From the NCBI GenBank assembly GCA_903813345.2, contig CAIIXF020000008.1:33382867-33442866 (forward strand): a DNA stretch of 60,000 nucleotides, written 5' to 3'. The stretch is from Owenia fusiformis. Its lineage: Eukaryota > Annelida > Polychaeta > Sabellida > Oweniidae. Below the pieces are notes generated by a model, which worked only from the letters and a program-made list of their open reading frames with translations, had not been told where the DNA came from and did not search any database. Shown one piece after another: positions 1 through 12,281 of the stretch. How positions within the stretch are numbered: position 1 is the first letter of the stretch; each line of letters opens with the position of its first letter. The position numbers were made by a program, and so were the translations under genes.

Positions 1-29
1 GTTGCAATTATGAGTATGATGACATGATA

Positions 30-276
30 GTAAGAGTTACAATTAACTAAGGAATTACAAACTTTACCCCCAGATGATTATTACAAAATATTAATGCAAA
101 TCACGTTGTGTGATCCCGTTACACATTCTATCAACCCTGTAGAGGAATACGAACATCCGAACATCAATATTCCATCAATCTATTTGATGTTTCAAAATCA
201 GTTTATGATTCTGACATCTTGTAAAAATGATATTAAGGACTTAAAATCGCAACTATTGAATGCTTCTGTTTCCTAG
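30..276 (+). CDS. possible 3' coding fragment, unknown protein
   Basis: An open frame runs from about position 30 to a TAG at 274-276. It starts inside the sequence and has no upstream ATG before the preceding stop; the first Met is at 94. The composition looks protein-like: acidic and amide residues, a PVEEYEHPN stretch and a Lys/Leu-rich end ending NASVS. I do not recognise the family. It could be the last exon of a gene beginning left of the window, or chance in AT-rich DNA. No poly(A) signal was seen close by. Confidence 0.2.
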
Positions 277-2412
277 GAAGTAAAATAAGATCACCTGATT
301 TAAAATAATAGCATTTGACATTTCCTTCGCTGTTAAAAAATATCGTTAAGTACTTGGAAACGGATGCTTATGGCCAATTTCAGGGCCCGCTTGTTCCATT
401 GAAAGAAAACTGATGTCATCCATCAAAAAGATCACTTTGGAATCATTCACTCAAGATGATATAATGCTTGAGTTGAAAATAGTCTCCTCTTATCTTGTAT
501 CCATTTCAAAGTCATCAATTTTGAGCACTTCCTCTTAACCTCTTAAATACGAAGGGCGACTTAAAAGGAGTCACCGTTTTTTTTCACTTAAAGGATTTTA
601 CTTTGACAGTATCTACTCGATCGCCATTTACAGAAATACGTTTTTAACGTTTATACAGGGCGTTCAATAAGTATTGCTAATACTAATATAACTTTTGTTC
701 TGTTTGCTTTTTCTAATGAAAACTTGCCAGATACCATTAATCATGTGTATCGTCACGTATTGCATCACCGTGTGAATCATTCACATGTTATTATTGCGTA
801 AGGCAGACTTTCTTAGATTATCTAGCTTCACGAATAAGCTCATGTCATGTTTCTCATTGTTACAAGATATTCCGAGGGATCTATGTATTATGCATTACAA
901 TTTCCCAGTCTGAATAATAAGTTGTCTGACTTTACAATCAACACGAAATAAAACTGTTGGACGTTTCCGGTTTCCTGGCATATATATAATGTGGCCAGGT
1001 AAAAAAGTTTAATTTTCTTATTCCATCAACAAGTCAGTAGTGTCAATCTTATAATATATACATAGAAAATTGAAGTGTAGTGGGATTTAGTGGAAGTTGA
1101 TTTCGAGGAAACTCAACAAAAATGTGACTTCTCTGCAAAATGATGCCGTTTAAATATAAAATGACCCTTTATATACTAGATAGTATGATCCTGACTCATT
1201 TGCACATTCGGGGACAACAGTATGTCCAAATATCTTAATTTCATTTTCTGTTGTAGAAAATACAATATTGCCGACTGGAACCTGGGATTCGGAAAATACT
1301 TTTTAAGACAGCCATAATTTTCAGTTAAAAACCAAATAGTTCTATGTTGAACATACTTGTCTAACCGATTGGATTTTAGACACAACAGTTGATCCGACAG
1401 AATTCGGTCAGTTGCCTTACTTTTTTCGCTTCTCGTTCACGTATTATAGTAAGATAATTGTTCAGACAGATTTCGGTAGGTAGGTTTTCTTCAGAACAAA
1501 TGCACAAAACAGAATACTTCGAAACGTTAGTACGTTACTAGCACACCGTATATCACATTAGAATGTCTTGAAAATCAGAACAGCATTTTGATTGTATGAT
1601 ATAAATACGAAAAACTATTGGTTTAATTTCCATTTTCGTTGGATTCTGATAGATAATTCTAGTAAATGAATCATCTTTTTGAATACAAAAGCATCTTATT
1701 TAAATGTGAGGGCACATTGAACTTGAGGAAATTAATGTTCAATTGGAAAATATTCCATACAGTATATACGAGCGATAATGTGTAAAGCGTAACAGAAACC
1801 TCAGATTACCGCCATTATTATCGATGCAGTAAATTCTAAAAAGGATGTATGTTTAAATTGATTAAATTGCATTTATTTCAAATTTTTTAGAATATAATTA
1901 CTTACATAATGCATTTTCATATCAAATGAGAGAGAGTTTGCAATGCAAATCATGAAATGATATTCAAGCTATCATGAAATGGATGATATAATTAGAAGAT
2001 GAGCATATACAAGCAAATCAATTCTAAAAGTAAAAGTGCATAAAATGTCTATATTACGTTATTATATTAAGGGTGACATCTATAGAAGCAGAAATTATCT
2101 TTCTGCAATAATAACAATACACTTGCGTGCAGTGGACTCAATAAATGTCAAACCCCATATATATGGCTGGCTATCTGGCCATGGACCAATGTATCGTGAT
2201 ACTTTTATCGCAGTAGAATTTACTTTTAACGCTGTGAAACTTACTTTTAACGCCAAAAAATCGTTTAAGCTTCATCAAGATTTCTAAACCGAAACATTCA
2301 TTCAAGAGCAAGGGCCAGTATGACTACAGTTGTCATATGATTATTTAACTTTCATGCAAATTTCATGATTTGGGTCTAAATTATATGAGCACGGGCATTC
2401 AGAGTCGCATGA
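277..2412. other. no gene seen
   Basis: AT-rich sequence with only short open frames that lack recognisable motifs. Around 656-690 the string CAGGGCGTTCAATAAGTATT resembles a mariner terminal repeat, but no partner end was found. Nothing else can be supported. Confidence 0.5.
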
Positions 2413-2988
2413 CTAATTGCTGGGTTTGACACAGTGCACTATCATGAGTTCAGTGCAATACGGGTACTTCTTATCAAGTGCGTCTTGCACAAAAACGTTT
2501 GATTTACAATTTTGTTTGGAAAGCAATTGAAACTTTTTCTTCTCTACTTCCTCAACAATGGGAACCATTTCCCTAATAAATTCATCTTGTAAAGCAGAGG
2601 GAATCTGATTCTGAAATTGCGTAAATAATTCAAAAACATTTTTCAGAAAATAGTAAAGATCATTTGGAAAATACCAAGATTGAACTTTTTTACATGTTTT
2701 TACTTGGAATCCTACTTCTTCAAGACGTTCTGAGAAAAGTTTCTTGTCACACCAAATCATTTTCTCGATATTTTGATTCGCACATGTTATGACCTCAGAC
2801 TTAGTTGCACCTTGAAAATATCTTCTCCATTTGTCTTTCTCCATCAAAGTAAGAATTGCAGTTTGTTGACCCTCCACTTGTAAAAAGTATGATGCTCCAA
2901 ATTCACCTCCTGGTTTAAGGCTCTTGAAGACCTGCTTCATAACAGTTTCCTGGTCCAGTATCATATCTAAGCATTCATTCGAGAACAC
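2413..2988 (-). CDS. SAM-dependent methyltransferase (JHAMT-like), last exon
   Basis: Terminal exon of a class I methyltransferase resembling the animal juvenile-hormone-acid methyltransferase-like group. On the minus strand it opens after a TTTACTTTTAG acceptor with GTG TTC TCG AAT, so the Val is internal and not a start. It joins in phase 0 to the exon at 3215-3447, giving ...NKYDK-VFSNECLDM..., the usual motif-II strand reading 'YDkVfS...cl'. Downstream, LKPGGEFGASYF is the post-II/III turn (LkpGGe) found in this superfamily. The C-terminal part is mixed helical, with FPNDLYYFLKNVFEL and a lysine-rich segment, and ends KPSN. The substrate cannot be read from sequence; in non-arthropods the name JHAMT-like reflects similarity only. 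Confidence 0.75.
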   Translation of the reverse strand: MFSNECLDMILDQETVMKQVFKSLKPGGEFGASYFLQVEGQQTAILTLMEKDKWRRYFQGATKSEVITCANQNIEKMIWCDKKLFSERLEEVGFQVKTCKKVQSWYFPNDLYYFLKNVFELFTQFQNQIPSALQDEFIREMVPIVEEVEKKKFQLLSKQNCKSNVFVQDALDKKYPYCTELMIVHCVKPSN

Positions 2989-3214
2989 CTAAAAGTAAAT
3001 CCAAGATCAATCCCAATATCATTTAAAAGTTATAAGTAACCTAAATCAACTCTCGAAATCATCTGAAATGTGACTTCTGGTAGCAAAGTTTATGGGAATT
3101 AATGGTTGCAGAGTGTATATGGTTAAACATAGGTCAATTCCATATAAAAAATATGCTAACACTTACTTACATTGAATGAAATTATAAAGAATGATAAGGA
3201 TATCGAAAATGTAC

Positions 3215-3447
3215 CTTATCATACTTGTTCTCCCAGGTTGTTGGCCATTCTTTTGTTACATCCAACTCTACGTACGTTATATCAGGGTCAGCATTCTCCT
3301 TCCTAGCATAGTCAATACAAGGACCTAAGATGTCACATGCTGTAATGTGTTGTATTTGATCACTTTTAGAAAGCAACATCTTAGTTACATCACCATTGTT
3401 GCATCCAATATCTAGTATACTGTCCTCCAGATAACTCCAACGCAATT
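3215..3447 (-). CDS. SAM-dependent methyltransferase (JHAMT-like), internal exon with SAM-binding motif I
   Basis: Internal exon of the same minus-strand gene. It begins after TTTCCAG (two bases complete a split codon) and ends AAG before a GTACAT donor. It encodes the Rossmann start: SILDIGCNNGDVT is SAM-binding motif I (hhDhGCGxG type, with Asn-Asn in place of the usual Gly), followed by ACDILGPCIDYARK with the acidic residue of motif post-I that contacts the ribose. DITYVELDVTKEW follows as motif II. The exon supplying the N-terminal helices should lie upstream (higher coordinates), but I could not place it with confidence; the region beyond 3447 has no clear in-phase exon. The gene is therefore partial as annotated, and the missing start could also mean a pseudogene. 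Confidence 0.72.
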
Positions 3448-5559
3448 CTGGAAATATTCCCCAATTTTTGCATTTACTACACTCAGTCAGGTATATGATT
3501 AAAGATTCTGGTTATGTGGTTCACAAAACGTTGTTAAAAGCTTTATATACAATGGAGATCATATACAATGAAGATCAAATGGTATGGTTCCCTGAATATG
3601 TATAGTTTATAACTGTATAAAAGCCCCCCCCCCCCCCACCCCTCCAACTTGCTTCACAAAAAATCCCTGGGTCACCATTTCCTATTGTGATGTCTTCATC
3701 AAGCATTGTTCTCGCCAAAAGAGAGTCTTACCTCTAGGTCAATGGTAAATTAAATATATTAAGTTCATGTCAAAGGAATTATTATTAATATCAACATTAT
3801 TAATATCATGAAAGAGCAAGGTTAAGTTACAGGGTAGTGTCAACTGGGGATATAAACATAATGAAATGTTTATAACATTTGAGTGCCCTCAAAGTGACCA
3901 TGGTTGAGGGTTTTTCACAATGATCTACCTTTAAGTAAAGCATCTGTATTTACTATTTGGTTTGGTGTTGCGACTTCAGCATATAGTTCTGGATTAGGAA
4001 TGAACTCCCATCCCTCTTCCCTTATGGCATATTCTGTGAGTACTTGTGGAAGATCCATTGCTTTCAATACACTGAGGGAGCACCACTAAAATACACCAGT
4101 TTTTGAATATATTTCATACAGTTTTTGTTTATCAATATTCCCCATACATGTACCCCATACCCATACATGTATGTTAGGTTTAATAAATGTGTGATGTGAT
4201 CTTTGACTTAATATCATAGAGACTTTAATTTAATATGGTGTTTTAATTAGAATTGATCTCAGATAGATTTTCCATTTATAGTCGTGAACTTACAAATGAC
4301 TCCTGTGTTTTGTAGAGTAATACTGAAAATTGTGTGAAGAATAAATTTAATTTCTAGATATCAAAAATAAATGAAGTGTAAAATTAGAGTAATACTGAAA
4401 GTTGTGAAACTAATTAATACTTTTATTTAATATTTAGATATCAGAATCAAGAAGTGTAAAATTGAAATAAAAAAGTATTTACCTGGTTGTTAAATGAGTC
4501 CTGTGATATTAGAGTTGTTGAAATTTCATCGACTTTGACAATAATGTCCCGATGCAGTCTTGGCTATTGTAAATCGATCTATAACCACCACGAAATAACC
4601 AGCTGCATGAAATAATAATAAGTAAAATACCGGTTTATTCATTTCATCTATCATAAAACGATAGATGACATTTTAGGAAGCCTGTTTTGAAGGGGTTAAT
4701 ACAAATCATAAAATGTCCCGACTACTTGTTAATTAGTATTTATAGGTGGCGAAGTAGAAATGAATTTCATAAATTGAAAATTGTAAATGAAGGTCACTTT
4801 CAAAAAATATATAATAAAACTATGTATACTGCGATGATTTACAGTTTTCCTACATTGTATCGTGAATCGGCAGTTTGAAATTATACTTGTGTAAGCTCAA
4901 TGACCTAGAAAATTTTGAGAAAATAATATTTATAAATCGATCTACAGTAAATAAGTCTGCATTGCTATAACCCATTTAGTGTACGTCAAATAAGTTGTTT
5001 ATGATATACTGCGCATTGCCCTCATTACAAAAATGAATGGAACAAAGCGTGATTTTTTCTGTGGACCTGTTTTCTAAACATTTTAAACATATTTAACCAC
5101 TTGTATGAAGTTCTTGGGCTTGGCCTCATGAGAATAGCCTCTCTTGTAGAGGATGATGAAACGTAAGATACAGTTAGATGCATGTACTTTTCAAAATATT
5201 ATGCTTTGACTGTGTAGGAAGTCTACTGGAAATGTATTGAATTCATAATGACTGCTCTAAACATATAATGTAAAATTATAACTTGTTTATTTCATGGATT
5301 AACATGTCACGATAGATAATTAATGTCAAATGAATTGTATAACGCACTCCAAGGAATATACATGAAATCCTCTCACGGGGTGCGAAGGAAACCCTATGTT
5401 TTTTTAAAAGCAGGGCACGACTGCTTTTAGTTCGTTCGTAATTCCCATGTGGTCCAAGCGAATATCCTGAATAATATAGTCTTTACTATCCATTCGATCC
5501 TGGGAGAAATTGTTTTCTCTATTTCAACGCCATCTTTATGATAAATGTTGTTTTCATCC
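3448..5559. other. no confident gene; probable upstream part of methyltransferase locus
   Basis: Contains a C-run near 3624-3642 and AT-rich sequence. On the minus strand a short open stretch near 4494-4560 ends in a good donor (AACCAG/GTAAAT), but its phase does not fit the next methyltransferase exon and it matches nothing I recognise. Otherwise nothing is seen. Confidence 0.4.
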
Positions 5560-5596
5560 GACTGAGGGAGAAAGAGTCGAAGGCAAATATACAAAG

Positions 5597-5760
5597 CCGG
5601 CTTACAAAGCCGGCTTTTAAACCCGGCTTTTAAAGTCGGCTTCTACAGTACATCAGAAGCCGGCTTCTGGCGTCACCAAGAAGCCGGCTTTTAAAAACCG
5701 GCTTCGAATGACTTAAGAAGCCAGTTTCTGCAGTTACCAAGAAGCCAGTTTTAAAAGCCA
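5597..5760. repeat. outer-left AAGCCGGCTT subrepeats of the foldback element
   Basis: About ten copies of the self-complementary core AAGCCGGCTT or variants (AAACCGGCTT, AAGCCAGTTT), in pairs separated by short variable spacers such as CTGCAGTTACCAA. The right arm has the same block in mirrored position (14636-14935). Confidence 0.8.
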
Positions 5761-5764
5761 GATG

Positions 5765-7146
5765 CTCTCTCTCAATCATTTTGTTGTGCATTATGCATCT
5801 TATTCTCGTATAATTAGCATGGAAATGAGAAAAAAATGAAAATAAGTAAAATTGTAACATATTGCAAGATTTTTTGCAAAAAGTAATTTCAAACCAAAAC
5901 TATGGGGGACATTTAATTCTAAGTAAAAATATCGATGAATTAAATCATGTTCGTTAAATAAGAATAGATTATGCATTGCATTTCTGTTTGATAAAAACGC
6001 ATCGCTCATTTTACAAAACTGGCTCCAACTTGGAGCCAGTTTACAAATCAGCTCGCTTCATCTTACACAACCTATGTAGGGACAATCTAGCAACTGGGAA
6101 TCACGGGATACTGTTTCATGATAATTGTTATGTGCATTATGCATCTTATTCTCGTATAAGTTGCATGAAAATGAGAAAAAACTGAAAAATACGTAAAATT
6201 GTAACTTATTTCAAGATTTTTTGGAAAAAGTCATTTCAAGCCAAAACTATGAGAGAAAATTTATTTCTAAGCAAAAATATCCATGAATTAGATCACGTTC
6301 ACTAAATCAGAACAGATTATGCATTGCATTTCCGTTTAATAAAAACGCACCGCTCAGTTTTCAAAACTGGCTCCAACTTGGAGCCAGTTTACAAATCAGC
6401 TCGCTCCATCTTACACAAGCTATGTAGGGGCAATCTAGCAACTGGGAATCACGGGATACTGTTTCATGATAATTGTTATGTGCATTATGCATCTTATTCT
6501 CGTATAATTTGCATGAAAATGAGAAAAAAACTGAAAAATACGTAAAATTATTGCATATTTCAAGATTTTTTGGAAAAAGTCATTTCAAGCCAAAACTATG
6601 ACAGTAAATTGAATTCTAAGCACAGATATCGATGAATAAGATCACATTCATTAAATCAGAATAGGTTATGCATTGCATTTCCGTTTAATAAAAACGCACC
6701 GCTCACTTTTGAAAACTTGCTCCAACTTGGAGCCATTTTGCAAATCAGCTCGCCCCATATGACAAATGCTATAGTAGGTACAATCTGGTAACTGGGAATC
6801 ACGAAATACTATCTCACGATTATTTTTATGTGCATTATGCATGTTATTCTCGTATAATTTGCATGAAAATGAGAAAAAACTGAAAAATACATAAAATTGT
6901 AATATATTTAAAGATTTTTTGCAAAAAGTCATTTCAAGCCAAAACTATGAGAGAAAAATCAATTCTAAGTAAAAATATCGATGAATTAGATCATGTTCAC
7001 CAAATCAGAACAGATTGTGCATTGCATTTCCGTTTAATAAAAACGCACTGCTCAGTTTTCAAAACTGGCTCCAACTTGGAGCCAGTTTACAAATCAGCTC
7101 GCTCCATCTTACACAAGCTATGTAGGGGCAGTCTAGCAACTGGGAA
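5765..7146. repeat. left-arm array of ~348-bp units
   Basis: Landmark TGCATTGCATTTC recurs near 5972, 6320, 6669 and 7018, a spacing of 348-349 bp. Each unit includes a near-perfect palindrome around CTGGCTCCAACTTGGAGCCAG and the string GCATTATGCATCTTATTCTC. Short open frames within units (for example 5976-6185) recur only because the DNA repeats, and I do not call them genes. The last unit is cut at 7146 by the LINE and resumes at 13247. Confidence 0.85.
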
Positions 7147-7257
7147 TTTTTTTTTTTTTTTTTTTTTTTAATTAATTTATTTACATTGAAACAACATTTA
7201 TACAATTTTTACATAATATACAATGGTTACATTGGTACTTATACAGGAATACAGAAC

Positions 7258-10200
7258 TTATTGGTTATAGATTTTACTATTTCTAATTTTCCAAATTTCA
7301 AACTTGTGTTTAAACACTAGCTGGTTTCTATGGCATTTGCTCTCAAAATCTCCTTCATTGCTATAAAATAAAATTTCTTGTTCAGAAAACTTTAAATTTT
7401 GAGTATTTACATATTCCTTTGCATTCGTACAATTGACAAATAAGTGTTTATGACTTTCTGCTTCAACATTGCATATTTTACAAATTCCATTTGACTTCTG
7501 AATTTTTTGTAATTTTTTTTCTGTCCATATGGCTCCATTAAAACATTTAAATATAAATTCTTTAACATTATTGCTAATGTTACATTTAAACAAAATCTTG
7601 TAAAAATCTGAGAAATCCGTTTGAGCAAACTGCTCAGACCAATACTCTTCTGATTTGGATTCTGTTAAACTGTTTTTTACAAACCCTTTTCTTATTGATT
7701 GCACATTGATTTTCTGTACAGGAATACAATTAAAATATATTTTGCTTTCACTGTTTTTTAATGCCTCAACCTTGATTCTGTCTAACTTGTTAAAAACTCC
7801 TTTAAGTAAATTGTATTGAAGAAAAGTCTGGCCATTAAAACCTACTTTTTGCCCAATTTGATCATAGCTTAATAGTTCATTGTTTACATTACAAACATCA
7901 TTTATTTTATACACACCTTTTTGATGCCAGTTATCAAAATATAAAGGATTGTTCTTGTACAACAAGTCTTTGTTATTTGATATATATGGACTACTTTTAA
8001 CTGAATTATACATAATCCATGTTTTCAACACATCTGTCCAAAATGAGGACTTAATTCTATCTAGTCCTTTTACCTGATTAAATTCAACATTAGACAGTAA
8101 AATAGAAAAATCTTTACAAATTTTGTCAATAAGATAGGTTGGTAGTTTTTTCCAGTTTGCTTTGTTTCTATCAAGTAGAAGTTTAATCCATTTAATTGCA
8201 AAAGCATCTTGAAAATGTTTCACATCTATCATATTTAGACCTCCATTTGCATTGCCCTGTATCAATATATTTCTTTTAATACATTCTACTACACCTTTTA
8301 CATCTTCTTCTTTATACACACCTTTGTTACCTGACCAGATATATTTAAAAAACAAACTATTTATCCGTTTAATAATCTTATCTGACAAAATAAAACTTTG
8401 CATAATGTATCCAAATTGTGAGAGCATTAGTGATTTTACGAGAGTAATTTTACCAAACATGGTTAAACATCTACCTGCCCATCTTTTCATTATTTCTTCA
8501 CATTTTTTGAATTTACAGTCAATATTCTCATCTAATTCAACCACCTTATTGGTTGTGCAAAATGTTACGCCTAATATTTTAATCCTATTATTTGGGAAAA
8601 TATTCCATTTGATGTTTACTGGTTTTTCAACACAAAATTTTTTATTGCCTAACCATATTGCTTCTGATTTCTGTTTATTTAATTTTAACCCAGATATATT
8701 TGAAAAGGCATCAATAATATTGATTGCCTCTTTGACAGATGCAACATCTTTAAGTAAAAGTGACATATCATCAGCGTATTGAACTAGTTTAATTTCATCT
8801 GTTTCAGATATTACAATACCTTTCACATTATTAGTCTGTCTTATTTTACATGCCACTAGTTCACAGCATAAAATAAAGCAAAAAGCAGATGCAGGGCACC
8901 CTTGAGATAAACCTGACTTTAGTGGTATCCACTCGGAGAGCCAACCTCCAAAATTAATGCAGCTTAGCCCATTTGAATTAAGTGTTTTTATCCATTTGAT
9001 AAAATCAGGACCAAAACCAAAAATTTGGAATGTGTCATACATTAACTCTTTATTTAAACTATCATACGCACGGGAATAATCCAGTGCTACAAGTACACCT
9101 TCATCGTCATTGTTACATAAATGTTCTATTACATCATCAATAAGTCTTAAAGCAGTAGCTGGTGTGCGACCTGGTATATATCCACATTGATCATGACTAA
9201 TTATTTTTCCAATTACTTTTCTGAGCCTATTTGCTAATGATTTTGCTAAAATTTTATAATCAGTGTTTGTTAATGATATTGGTCTCCAACTTGGTAGACA
9301 CTCCATTGGCAGACCTTTGCCTTTATATAATAAAGTAATTACTCTTTGTCTTTGGGAAGTAGACAACTGTCCATTATTAAAACAATCATTTATAGCTGAT
9401 ACTTAAAGTTTATTTATCTTGTTCCAAAAACATTTATAAAAACATGTAGTGAGTCCATCAAGACCTGGACTTGAAGTATTTGACATATTTTTGAGTGCCT
9501 GAGTACATTCAGCTAAAGTTATTTGTCCTTCACAAGATTGCATTTCCTCTTCATTTAAAGAGGGCAGTACTACTCCATGTAAATATTCATTCAATTTGTT
9601 TCTGGAGTAATTACTGTTTACACTAAAAATATTTTTATAATAGTTTACTTGAGCACCCATGATATCATTGGGATTGGTGTACAAATTATTTTCTACTCTA
9701 CATGATTTCATTATTTTACTCTTTCCTCTGCTTTTTTCTAAACCTAAAAAATACTTGGAACTTTTTTCACCTTCTTCAGCCCATTGAACTTTTGCCCTTA
9801 TTTGGGCACCTCTGGTTTCTACAGCTAAAATGTTATCATACATGAGTTTTAAGTGATTTGCCTGGTTTACCAGGTCTACATTTTGGGGATCTTTTGTTAA
9901 CTTAATCGAAACATTTTTCAAAGATTTATTGATACCTTCTAAATTTTGTCGTTTCTCTTTAGCTTTAGTTTTTCCATATTGAATACTGATTGATTGTACT
10001 TTGGATTTAAAATACTCCCATTTTTGTAATGATTGTAATTCTTCTAACTGGGTGATTTCTGTGACTAAATTGTTTACCATGTTTACATATACTATATCTT
10101 TTAAAAAACTATCATTGAATTTCCAATATGATGGCCCTCTTTTAAATTCACCGAAATCTAAGTGCATGTATATACCTTTATGATCTGAGTTTGGTACATT

Positions 10201-10866
10201 TAATATATCACAGGATTCAACATATTCAAAACAGGTTTCATTCGTAAAAATAAAATCAATTTTTCTCATTATTGCTTTTGATTTGTGCCTCCATGTATAT
10301 TCTTTACAGTCGTCATGTTGTAATCGCCAAACATCGTTTAGTTTTAAACTTTCTACCATATTACTAAAGGCTTTGATTTCAATTTGACTGTGCATTTCAC
10401 AACATATATTGTCTAATTTACTTAATGTACAGTTAAAATCACCTCCAATCAAAACAGATGATGTAAGTATATTTTTTTGATTTATAGTTCTGGTTACCTT
10501 TTTGAAGAAGTCAATTTTTTCCTTTGTTTGGTTTGGAGCATAGATATTAAAAATATACAATGGCTTATCAGAATATTGACATGAAATACCTAAAATTCTT
10601 GACTCAGCATGTATGACTTGCATATTTGATATTTCTGTACATTTATCACTAATTAAAATCATTTCACCTTTACTGTGCTTTGTTCCAGCATTATAAAACA
10701 TTTGCCCTTTCCATTCTTTTTCCCATGTTTTTGCTACATCATCTGTAATAAATGATTCTTGTATACAGCAAATATCTATTTTATGCTTTTTCAAAAACTG
10801 AAAAAAAGTGAACCTGGTTCTTTTATTCCTTAATCCCCTTACATTTACACTTAAAACATTTACCAT
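7258..10866 (-). pseudogene. LINE ORF2: APE endonuclease + reverse transcriptase, one in-frame stop
   Basis: A single 1,203-codon frame interrupted only by one TAA at 9403-9405; both sides stay in the same frame. The N-terminal part (from ATG at 10864-10866) is an apurinic-type endonuclease, with VNVRGLRNK, IQESF, YAPN, GGDFN, KIDFIF and a final NSDHKG. The central part is the reverse transcriptase: SWRPISLTNTDYKILAK, GYIPGR, ALDYSRAYDS (motif A), SGLSQGCPASA (motif B) and QYADDM, with YADD at 8767-8778. Near the C terminus CKICNVEAESHKHLFVNC is the Cys/His element typical of this group. The stop lies in the linker between the domains, so the copy is recently dead or read through only rarely. 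It would act in the nucleus by target-primed reverse transcription. Confidence 0.9.
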
Positions 10867-10990
10867 TTAATGTAAATAAAAGGTATATAATATAATCCAC
10901 AGTCCTGCAACAACAGTGTGTTGCAATTCACAGTCCATGTCCATAGCAGTAAGTTTTCCATAGATATGCTTGTTATATGAAAATAACAAA

Positions 10991-12145
10991 TTAACCATTG
11001 TTGTCAATGTCTAGTATGATAGGGGATCCAAGCTTATTTTTCTTTGAGTCACTGTTCATTTCAAGGGGGCTTATATCTTTTCTCTTAAGATGCACTTTAA
11101 GAGAGGATTTTTGCTTAGTTGTAGAGTCACAACTGGCATTATCTGAGATGTTCTTAGCGGGGGTTGAAGTATTTTGGTGGCACTCAGCCAAGAACTTATC
11201 TGCCATTTTCATGGCATCTGGTGAAGATATTGAGCTATCTTCTGGTTGAAGGGCACGTGTTATGAGCTTCTCTGCTATTTTGGCACCACTCTCTGCACTC
11301 TTAGTTGTTGGTTCTTGCCGCTTTGTCTGTTCCTGGACCTTCTGACGACCTGTTGTTTCCATCGGGCATGCCGATTTCCGGTGTCCATCAATACCACATT
11401 TCCAGCAAGTGATTTTTGGCTTCATTGTTTCATCGGATGTTCTCAGAAGACATTCTGACTTGCGATGACCTTCCAAACCACATTGGAAGCACTTTGGTTT
11501 TGATTTTTTTGGGCAGTCATTGATATTATGATCGCCTCTGCAATGTGGACAGTTGATTTCTTGTCCATCGTGATATATTACTATGTCTATTTCGATTAGC
11601 TCTGGAGGATTGAAGGGGTTGGGTATTGTGTAGTCTAAATATCTAGGTTGCGATTTGACTATTTTTCTCACATAACAAAACCTATGCCCTGTGAGTACAC
11701 TGTGTCGTGTTCCATTAGTCGCTCTTCTGCTGTGGAATTTCACGTCTGAGGTACGTTCTGCAAATGAGTCCACCCACTGCTCAATTTCCGAGTTGGAAAC
11801 ATGAAGTGGTATACCATGTATTGATACTCGTGTGGAGTTTCGTCCTGCTCCAAACGATGCGCTGGGTGTTGCGAAGTAGTCACTTATTTTGAACTGCTTT
11901 CCATTGACGCATAAAGAGCCAAGAGATAATAAGTTGGCTTTTGTTCCAAGACTGTCAGTATAGATTATGTAGGAGCCACTGAATAGTTGCACACCAATTA
12001 TATTGTCTCTTTTTATTACATCCGGTCGAATTCTATCATCAGCCTGTGATATAAGTTTGTCAAGTAATTCATATTCATTCATTCTGCCCATTCCTCTGGC
12101 TTCTAGCTTAACCCATAGTTCTGTGTTTTTAACAATATTCTCCAT
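10991..12145 (-). CDS. LINE ORF1 protein with three CCHC zinc knuckles
   Basis: Intact 384-aa frame starting at ATG 12143-12145 and lying 124 bp upstream of ORF2. The N-terminal half is probably an RNA-recognition-like fold (strand/helix pattern around VQLFSGSYIIYTDS and RVSIHGIPLHVSN). It is followed by three zinc knuckles: CPHCRGDHNINDC (spacing CX2CX3HX4C), CFQCGLEGHRKSEC and CWKCGIDGHRKSAC (both CX2CX4HX4C). The C-terminal third is polar and basic (LKVHLKRKD). The expected role is binding LINE RNA to form the retrotransposition particle. It is not a host gene. Confidence 0.88.
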   Translation of the reverse strand: MENIVKNTELWVKLEARGMGRMNEYELLDKLISQADDRIRPDVIKRDNIIGVQLFSGSYIIYTDSLGTKANLLSLGSLCVNGKQFKISDYFATPSASFGAGRNSTRVSIHGIPLHVSNSEIEQWVDSFAERTSDVKFHSRRATNGTRHSVLTGHRFCYVRKIVKSQPRYLDYTIPNPFNPPELIEIDIVIYHDGQEINCPHCRGDHNINDCPKKSKPKCFQCGLEGHRKSECLLRTSDETMKPKITCWKCGIDGHRKSACPMETTGRQKVQEQTKRQEPTTKSAESGAKIAEKLITRALQPEDSSISSPDAMKMADKFLAECHQNTSTPAKNISDNASCDSTTKQKSSLKVHLKRKDISPLEMNSDSKKNKLGSPIILDIDNNG

Positions 12146-12281
12146 GTTTGAGATGGTCCCTTACTTGTGTATGTTGATATAGAGAAGTGGCTATTTAGTG
12201 TTTATACAGAGCCACATAATAGGCTTAAACAATGTTTATGTGTAGATGTAATCTGCAGTAATATTGCTCAGCTATATTTAC

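Noticed and set aside
5597-5760. CRISPR-like spacing of repeats
   Set aside because: The units are irregular, palindromic and mirrored in the opposite arm of a transposon, in a eukaryotic genome.
5976-7171. Family of ~70-aa repeated proteins (and inverted copies at 13233-14249)
   Set aside because: These are frames through 348-bp transposon units. They start and stop with the repeat and differ by indels.
8252-8782. 176-aa plus-strand frame
   Set aside because: It is antisense to the LINE reverse transcriptase, including across the YADD codons.
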